Below are positions 57,966 through 64,000 of a DNA stretch of 64,000 nt, piece by piece. The notes under the pieces are model-generated. The model made no database searches. It had not been told where the DNA came from and saw only the letters and a list, made by a program, of their open reading frames with translations. Location of the stretch: NCBI GenBank assembly GCA_018340375.1, contig JAFFJZ010000013.1, positions 2,520,501 to 2,584,500 on the forward strand, in the 5' to 3' direction. Numbering within the stretch: position 1 is the first letter of the stretch; every line of letters starts with the position of its first letter. The stretch comes from Gonatopus flavifemur (taxonomy: Eukaryota; Arthropoda; Insecta; Hymenoptera; Dryinidae). A program made the translations under genes and the position numbers.

Positions 57966-58095
57966 GAGTATGACAAATATCATGAAGGCTGGAATATTTC
58001 ATAATATATTCTCGAGTATGAGGACAAGTATCTAGATTATAAGTGTTATAAGTACAAGTATCCATTTATGATGAAGGTGTTTGTTTTGGGGTAGA

Positions 58096-58361
58096 TGGTA
58101 CTGTCAACTCCAGAGCTCTATATGAATTCACTAGTTCGAAAAGAATTCTTGAAGAGTTCTATTCTCGCTCTTGAAAAAGGATTCTTCGTGTGGTATCTTG
58201 GCGGGTTCATGTCCTGAGGAATATCTTTTTTTCCGATTTCATATTATTCTTTTCTCAATTCAAGCAACTGAAGATAGTAATTGTAATAATCTTATATTAT
58301 AATAGGAACTAACTTTTTTTCCTTGCTGTTATTATATTGATATATTACTGGTTGACGGTAA
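58096..58361. other. Spacer of the inverted duplication
   Basis: About 266 bp of unique sequence between the arms. No gene or motif recognised. A weak partial match (GGTACTGTCAACT / GGTTGACGGTAACC) suggests the arms once extended slightly further. Confidence 0.6.
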
Positions 58362-60334
58362 CCCAAAACGAACACCTTCATCATAAATGGATACTTGTAC
58401 TCATAACACTTATAATCTAGATACTTGTCCTCATACTCGAGAATATATTATGAAATATTCCAGCCTTCATGATATTTGTCATATTCCTTAGAATCCATTG
58501 CTCTGCGTGAGGGGATTCAGAATCGATCGGTCTATATTCCACGGAGACAAAGTTTCGAAATTTTTTTATCAATTCGTCAAAGGGTTTGATGGAATCCGCA
58601 AGTATACTTTTTCAAAAACGTTCCTCCGAAGTGATTTGATTTTTCATCTCATTAGATTTCGAATCGATCGGTCTTTATTCGATGGACACAAATTTTTGAA
58701 ATTTTTCATCAATTCGTCACAGGAATTGATGGAATTTGCAAGTACACTTCTTCAAAACGTTCCTCTGAAGTGCTATTAATTCCTCATTTCAGAAGATTCT
58801 GCATCGATCGGTCTACACAGTAAAAAGGAATTCCGTCATTGTGTCAAAAAGAAGTCCGTGTCAAAATTCAAGTGTTGAATATTTAACACTTTTGTGTGTT
58901 CATTTAACACACTGATCAAATGCTGTTCGATCGATTCATTTTCAACACATTAAAATGTTATTCGAGTTCAAATTAACACTTTGTGAGTGTCACTCTGGAA
59001 TCAACACACGTTGAGTGTGAAGAAAATGGTTAACATTCGCTTGTGTGTTGAATTTGACGAACAATTTTTACTGTGTATATCTCATGGACACGAATATTTG
59101 GGAAATTTCCAATCGACTCGGACCTGTACTTGGTCGAATCCGCAAGTGCATTCCGAAAGATCAGGATTATTGATAACATGACGATGTAATGACATAAAAA
59201 ATAATAATCGGATGTGAAATTTAATTATTCACCAGAGAGATGACAAAAAAAAATGAAATGTCTCCAACACAGAATCGAACCCGACCGTTCTTCCGCAAGA
59301 AACATGTCTTTTGCCGCTAGGCTATGGGGTCTTGTAATACTTCGATCCACATATTACGTCTATGAAGTAATGCAGCGAAGGGAAGAGACTGATAATGCGT
59401 GAAATGATGAAATATCTATTTGAATGCTCAAATCTAATTATTCAGTCCATTGAAAATAATTTGCACTCAATCAATTGAATATTCAGTCTTATTATTTTGA
59501 TGTTGATCAACATCTGATAATCGATGTTGATTTGATTATCCTCATTACTGGAATATCATAGTGATCTCTGAAAATTAATTTATCAGGGAAAATTATGGAA
59601 TTCACCGCAGGACATTTATCATAGATCCCCAAACTATCTTAGAATTTTTCAACCATCGATTGATTGACATTTCTAATGAAATTCATTGAAAAATCATCAA
59701 GATTTAAAATAATGATTAGAAATACGCAACTATTAGAAAATTTTTATACAATACATATAGGAGTTCTTGAAAGCTTCATAATCAGTCATCAAAATAACCA
59801 ATAATCTTATAAAATTTATGAAAATTAAATAATAATTTAAAAATTATTTACTCATATTCGATTTTAATTCAATTAAATGATGCTATGCATCAAATTTATA
59901 TTTCATCGTGATAATTTAATAATCAGTATTGAACTGGCTCTTGATTTGAAAAAAAAACGAAAAAAATATCGAAGGGCCCCGGCCGAGAATTGCCCGGGGT
60001 GCCGGGTAAGTCAGTTCGATACTGATTACAATAAAATTGTCGCTTGGAAAAGAAAAAGCGGTGAAACTTTTCGGTAAGTCGACCGCGTGGGCTTTAAATT
60101 TTTTCCGATCTTGCACGGAGTTAGCCGATCGTAAAACATATTGAGAAGACGAAGACCGACGGATAGTTGGTTCTCTCTCGATTGTCCGAGCTGACTCGAA
60201 GTGAACCGACCGGTTCCGAATCACATGAATACGGGTTTCAATGTGTGCGTACTCCCGGCTGGAATGGTGGGAACGAGAAATGGTCAGATGGAGAGGGTAA
60301 ATCGACTCGGTCGACCAAATGCTGGCATCACTGC
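58362..60334 (-). repeat. Right arm of the 4.2-kb inverted duplication
   Basis: Inverse copy of 56125-58095, ending ...CCAAATGCTGGCATCACTG. Flanking sequences differ on the two sides, and I see no target-site duplication. Confidence 0.88.
58816..59075. mobile_element. CACAGTAAAAA MITE, right-arm copy
   Basis: Inverse copy of 57374-57635, differing by small homopolymer changes. Confidence 0.75.
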
Positions 60335-60676
60335 TTATAACCTGTTCACAGTAATTCAACGAATTGGCATCGAAGCACTGGACTAACTACCGCTTTGAAT
60401 TTTCACCTCCTCGAACCTGTAGGCAGGAGGAGGGGACTTTCTCACGTATTCACATGAAATTACCATAGCGACATACGAGGAAAGCGTCTAACCACTATAA
60501 TAAATATTCGCGCCAGTAGGCAGCGAATTCAAACGTCTTAAAAGCCTAAACAGATCCTTTATGAACTCTTTCTGAATTGGTATGCTATCTAGGTACACAT
60601 ATTTCTCACAGCCATGATAGAATGCATTGACTGTAAAATGATTCAATTATCTGATACATTATCGAATATATGTTTA

Positions 60677-60933
60677 CACGGAGAAAAATAAGGTTTTGAA
60701 AATTACTACATTCCTACCAAATTGGCAGGATATAAGAAAATATCACTATTATTGGTAGACAGTGTAGTAAAAATGAATAATTAACCAAATATTCTAAAGT
60801 ACGAGCGTGCAACCTCCTGCATCACAAATTACACATTTTTACTACACTTCTATACAAATAAAAGTGATACTTTCCCTTATTCTGCTAACTCAGTAGAAAT
60901 GTGGTTATTTGTAAAACTTTATTTTTCTCCGTG
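60677..60933. mobile_element. CACGGAG hairpin element (257 bp) with TA duplication
   Basis: Ends CACGGAGAAAAATAAGG and their inverse, flanked by TA at 60675-60676 and 60934-60935. Best-preserved member of this end type in the window. Confidence 0.8.
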
Positions 60934-61014
60934 TAGTGAACAATTATTGAAAATTTCGTGTTATATGTGATTTTACTGAAATATTCATGAAAATATGAAC
61001 TCACAATTTAATAC

Positions 61015-61116
61015 CATCAGTGCTCATATATAAAATTTCACAATCCTTATCAGAACATGGATACTCATTTCTGTCCAACAGCTGTCGAATGAGATCAAGA
61101 GCATTTTTGCGGTTAT
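61015..61116 (-). CDS. Candidate exon C of a host gene
   Basis: The minus strand has acceptor TTATTATTCACAG, about 102 bp open ('NRKNALDLIRQLLDR', 'EYPCSDKDCEILYMSTDG'), then GATG followed by GTATTA as a possible donor. The peptide looks like real helical protein sequence and not low complexity. It follows exon B on the same strand. The phase joins only if exon B extends to about 61190 (TYVRLICMG). Family not recognised. Confidence 0.45.
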
Positions 61117-61218
61117 CTGTGAATAATAATATCAATGAATTGCGGCAGCCAGATAATCAGTATCTTATTGTATATCATAATATAAATTATTCGTTAACCC
61201 ATACATATCAATCTCACG

Positions 61219-61307
61219 TAAGTCCTGTAATCTAAACCTCCGATACTTTGCGCTGGATCATTGTCTATTTGGAAATGTATCGTATACTTTCTTTCAGAAG
61301 ACGGCGC
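61219..61307 (-). CDS. Candidate exon B of a host gene
   Basis: The minus strand has acceptor TTATTTTTTAG, open peptide 'PSSERKYTIHFQIDNDP' and 'AQSIGGLDYRTY', then donor GTGAGA. Its two leading bases complete the codon left by exon A (G+CG, Ala), so the phase agrees. An alternative, longer exon would use the GTTAAC donor about 25 bp downstream. Family not recognised. Confidence 0.5.
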
Positions 61308-61766
61308 TAAAAAATAAATTATTCCCGTGATAATTGATTGGGAAAATGAAATTTCGTGAATCCTTTTCCAAAATTATGTATATATATGAAGAGCTGATAT
61401 TATCATTACAAACTGCAAATTGATAAGCATGATAATGCGATTCAACATGAGATCCCTCTGAAAAGAACTTTTTTTATTTTCCTCATTTATTGGATCATTT
61501 TTTCTGTAACTCCAAGAGAACATAAACGTTCGACGAACGTTCTTTCAATCTCGAATAGGATTTCGAAAATTTGAAGATTCATTGAATGTTTGTTGAATAC
61601 ATATTTATCTCAAATCAACCTAAAATTCTCTGAATAAATGATAATTGATTAATCAATTTAATCTATTCAACCCGTGTTCTCTTGAAGTGAGTTTATTGAT
61701 ATTGGTGTAGAGATGAATAGAATTTTATGAAGAGTTCAAGATACTTCAATCAACTATGAAACGTTC

Positions 61767-61910
61767 CCCTAGTCGAAAAATGGAAATAAACGGAAAACAT
61801 CCGGAAGTGAATTGTTTCCAAAAATTTCCATTATTTTACAATCGTAAATTTTTAGAAACGATTTCCATACTTCCGGTTGTTTCCCGTTTGTTTCCACTTT
61901 TCGACTAGGG
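61767..61910. mobile_element. 144-bp hairpin MITE
   Basis: CCCTAGTCGAAAAATGGAAA pairs with TTTCCACTTTTCGACTAGGG, and pairing continues through TTCCGG words to a short loop. It lies in the intron between candidate exons A and B. Confidence 0.75.
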
Positions 61911-62525
61911 TTGTCCATAGTTTACAAGATTCATCATGACAATGAAAAATTTTGCATTGGAGTGCATCGATTATCAAACGCAACATAGAGGGATTCGACG
62001 GAAGGAACAAATTGAATACATAAGAATTGGAAACAATAAATGATTATGAAGATGATTATGATCATAAATGGCTCAGGCCAATACAGTCCATACGCCAATT
62101 TTATGTCATTTTTATCTTATTCTTTCTTAGAGACAATTAATGAATATCTGGAATGATCGAAAATAATCAAAATACAATGTTTCACGAAGGACAAGTCAAA
62201 ATATTAAATCAACACTAAAGTAGGAATGAATTGTGTATTCCTAATTAGCAACAGTACTTTCATTATCTTTGAGAAAATATTTATTATGAATTCCTAAAAC
62301 GATGCATCAACAACAATAGGTTATGGACAGAATAATCATTCACATATGATCAGTTTCTTATGACAACTGAATCCAAGTCTGTTATTTACACATATATTAT
62401 GATTTAAGAAGACCTACCTAATTGATTAACTTTGGGCATCACGATTTTGTCGATTCGAACACCAGTTTAATCTTGTGAAGAATAAGTGTAAGCATTGAGC
62501 CGATGAGATATTCCTTTGGGATTAC

Positions 62526-62594
62526 CTTCTTGTTTCAGATGCAAATACCATGTAATTGTCATAGAGACATTGATTGGAGGAGTTTTTCTAGATT
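62526..62594 (-). CDS. Candidate exon A of a host gene
   Basis: The minus strand has acceptor GGATCATAG, 69 bp open ('SRKTPPINVSMTITWYLHL', 'KQE'), then donor GTAATC. It joins exon B in phase. The start and further upstream exons are not located. Not recognised. Confidence 0.42.
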
Positions 62595-62682
62595 CTATGA
62601 TCCATCCTTATATCAAATAATTACAAGAATTTTATAGAGTTTGAGGTTCTCTTGATCAATTCAAATATAAAACTTTAAATAG

Positions 62683-63490
62683 GCAACATCCTGTTTATCG
62701 ATGCAAGTCTTGATGGAAATCCCAAAAATGCTATACGTATGTTGAGAAATGTGTTTGACTGCTCACTTTGTACCAGAATTGTTCTGTGAAAGCAACAGAT
62801 GTTTGAATATGTACAATTCTTCCACATATATTGTATTAGAATTGTACTTACACGATATGAATTGCTGCGATGAAAGGCTTGACGCTTCGATTTTAAAGTT
62901 CATCAAAAGAACCACTAATTTGAATGAATATCACTATAATTAAAGTGCCAAGTAAACAACCTAATTTGATTAGATTCCCCTGTCAGTGTCTCCATAATAG
63001 TTATATGAAGTGTAACATGAAAAACATAACCTTCAACATAAAAAAGTGGCCTCAAGAAAACAGTTCATTGACTCACCTTTATCTAAATATGTACAAACTC
63101 TTTGTCGATGGACTGTTTCCTCGAGGCCGCTTTTTTATGTTGAAGGTTATGTGTTCTATGTTACACTTCATGTAACTATTGTGGAGACACTGACAGGGAA
63201 ATCTGATCAAATTACGTTGTATATTTCTCACTTGAATCAAGTGAGATTGATTCAAATTAGTGGCTCCTTTGATCAACTTCAGAACCAAAGCGTCAAGCCC
63301 TTCATCGCAGCAATTCATATTGTGTAAGTACAATTCTAATACAATAAATATGGAAGAATCGTACATATTCAAATACCTCTTGCTCTTACAGAACAATTTT
63401 GGTACAAAGTAAGCACTTGAACACATTTCTCAACATACGTACAGCAATTTTGGGATTTCTATCCAGACTTGCATTGATAAATAGGATGTT
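62683..63490. repeat. Head-to-head duplicated exon-like segment
   Basis: The arms (about 62683-63080 and 63090-63490) are inverse copies with roughly 10-15% difference by eye. Each can be read as 'ASLD-NPK-A-RMLRNVF' up to a splice-donor-like GTGAAA or GTAAGA. Each also has a longer open frame in another register ('FVPELFCES', 'VLELYLHDMNCCDE', 'IRFPCQCLHNSYMKC'), on opposite strands. Which register, if either, is coding is unresolved. Confidence 0.6.
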
Positions 63491-64000
63491 TCAAATGAAT
63501 CCTCTGATTTTCCACTTCTCAGTGTTGCAGAGCTTCGAAAAAGGGTATGTACAATTTGGTATGTGTACTTTCCGGAATTTTCAAGTGTGTGATAATAATA
63601 TTCTTTTTTTTTTGGCCGAGCAATTTCATGAAAATGAATGTCCATCAAAGAAGCTATGCAGAATATTCAAGCGTGGAAATACTAACATCATCGTGGGACC
63701 ATTCATGGAGTATACAGGTTATACAATCAATCAATTAATATCCTGGTTTCTTACTCACAAGTTTTGTACAAGTTTGCTGACAGTAAATGAAATTTGATAT
63801 ACTATCAGCATATTTGCCTCTGTACATCTAAATGTGCGTGAGAATAATATATTGTTCTTTTTCAGCAAGGAAAATGGAAATCCTGACCAGAACCGAGTCT
63901 AGTCCCGGTGAAAATAGGAGCTTACAAGAAGAGGAAATAAAGTGCTTCATGTGATTAGAAAATAGTAAAATTATAACTCAGATAACACGAGAGTTATGAA
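63491..64000. other. AT-rich DNA at the window edge
   Basis: Open frames at 63399-63797 (plus strand) and 63430-63648 (minus strand) overlap in opposite directions and carry no known motif. CTCAGATAACACGAG near 63977 resembles the start of a CCCAGATA element cut by the window end. Confidence 0.35.

Larger units (their letters stand above)
56125..58095 (+). repeat. Left arm of a 4.2-kb inverted duplication
   Basis: About 1.97 kb that reappears in inverse orientation at 58362-60334 with only scattered single-base and short homopolymer differences. The outer end is CAGTGATGCCAGCATTTGG. The inner end is near GAAGGTGTTTGTTTTGGG. It contains a GC-rich outer part with a splice-donor-like CGGTAAGTCGACC, AT-rich DNA, a tRNA-like sequence, a MITE and tandem repeats. 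Confidence 0.88.

Noticed and set aside
60360..60510. tRNA-derived SINE on the minus strand (GTGGTTAGACGC ... GGTTCGAGGAGG)
   Set aside because: Box-like words are present but the spacing is too long, and no tail or second copy was found.

Overview
The window looks like a piece of an insect genome and is almost entirely repetitive DNA. It is AT-rich and intron-containing, with no bacterial or viral gene organisation. It carries mellifera-type and irritans-type mariners, a rosa (DD41D) element, Copia, BEL/Pao and DIRS-like retrotransposons, a hAT, and many short hairpin elements. A hymenopteran, possibly a parasitoid wasp, is my best guess, because one element family resembles the Cc8K15.2-like proteins I remember from Cotesia. 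I cannot prove this from the sequence.

Layout. 1-1650: eroded DIRS-like gag and reverse transcriptase (minus strand). 1651-3970: anonymous. 3971-17123: a Copia element (minus strand, two 126-bp LTRs) that was split by later insertions. These are a mariner (6603-7853) and a 5.97-kb terminal-inverted-repeat element of the Cc8K15.2-like family (9124-15092). That element in turn carries an intact rosa transposon (11026-13057) inside its first intron. 17124-22900: anonymous DNA, hairpin elements, CATATATG-rich repeats and a second mariner (18573-19849). 23240-25560: pseudogene of a widespread transposon-type gene family, split by repeats. 25565-27030: an inverted array of short repeats. 28090-29093: a second, divergent Cc8K15.2-like pseudogene (minus strand). 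30100-34100: anonymous DNA plus hairpins. 34190-37006: a broken C2H2 zinc-finger transposon-type gene. 37076-45750: an inverted array of about 282-bp units, interrupted by a young BEL/Pao element (38472-45506, LTRs about 99% identical, TSD AAATG). 45965-46586: a non-autonomous TTAA element. 48863-50034: an irritans-type mariner with an intact transposase frame. 50134-53690: hAT remnants. 56125-60334: a nearly perfect inverted duplication with arms of about 1.97 kb. 61015-62594: candidate spliced exons of a host gene (minus strand). 62683-63490: an exon-like segment duplicated head to head.

How the parts relate. I see no operon, pathway or defence system. The logic is nested mobilisation: Copia first, then the Cc8K15.2-like element and a mariner into Copia, then rosa into the intron of the Cc8K15.2-like gene. 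The target-site duplications let each step be read directly (TAA, TA, TA), and removing the inserts restores the Copia reading frame.

The most informative object is the Cc8K15.2-like element. It has full ends, about 719-bp terminal inverted repeats, a reconstructable exon-intron structure, and a transposase-like C-terminus that lies within the right terminal repeat. Next come the 2-kb palindrome and the inverted satellite-like array. The only frames that look intact are rosa (11537-12601) and the third mariner (48930-49976). BEL/Pao is nearly intact, with one frame break.
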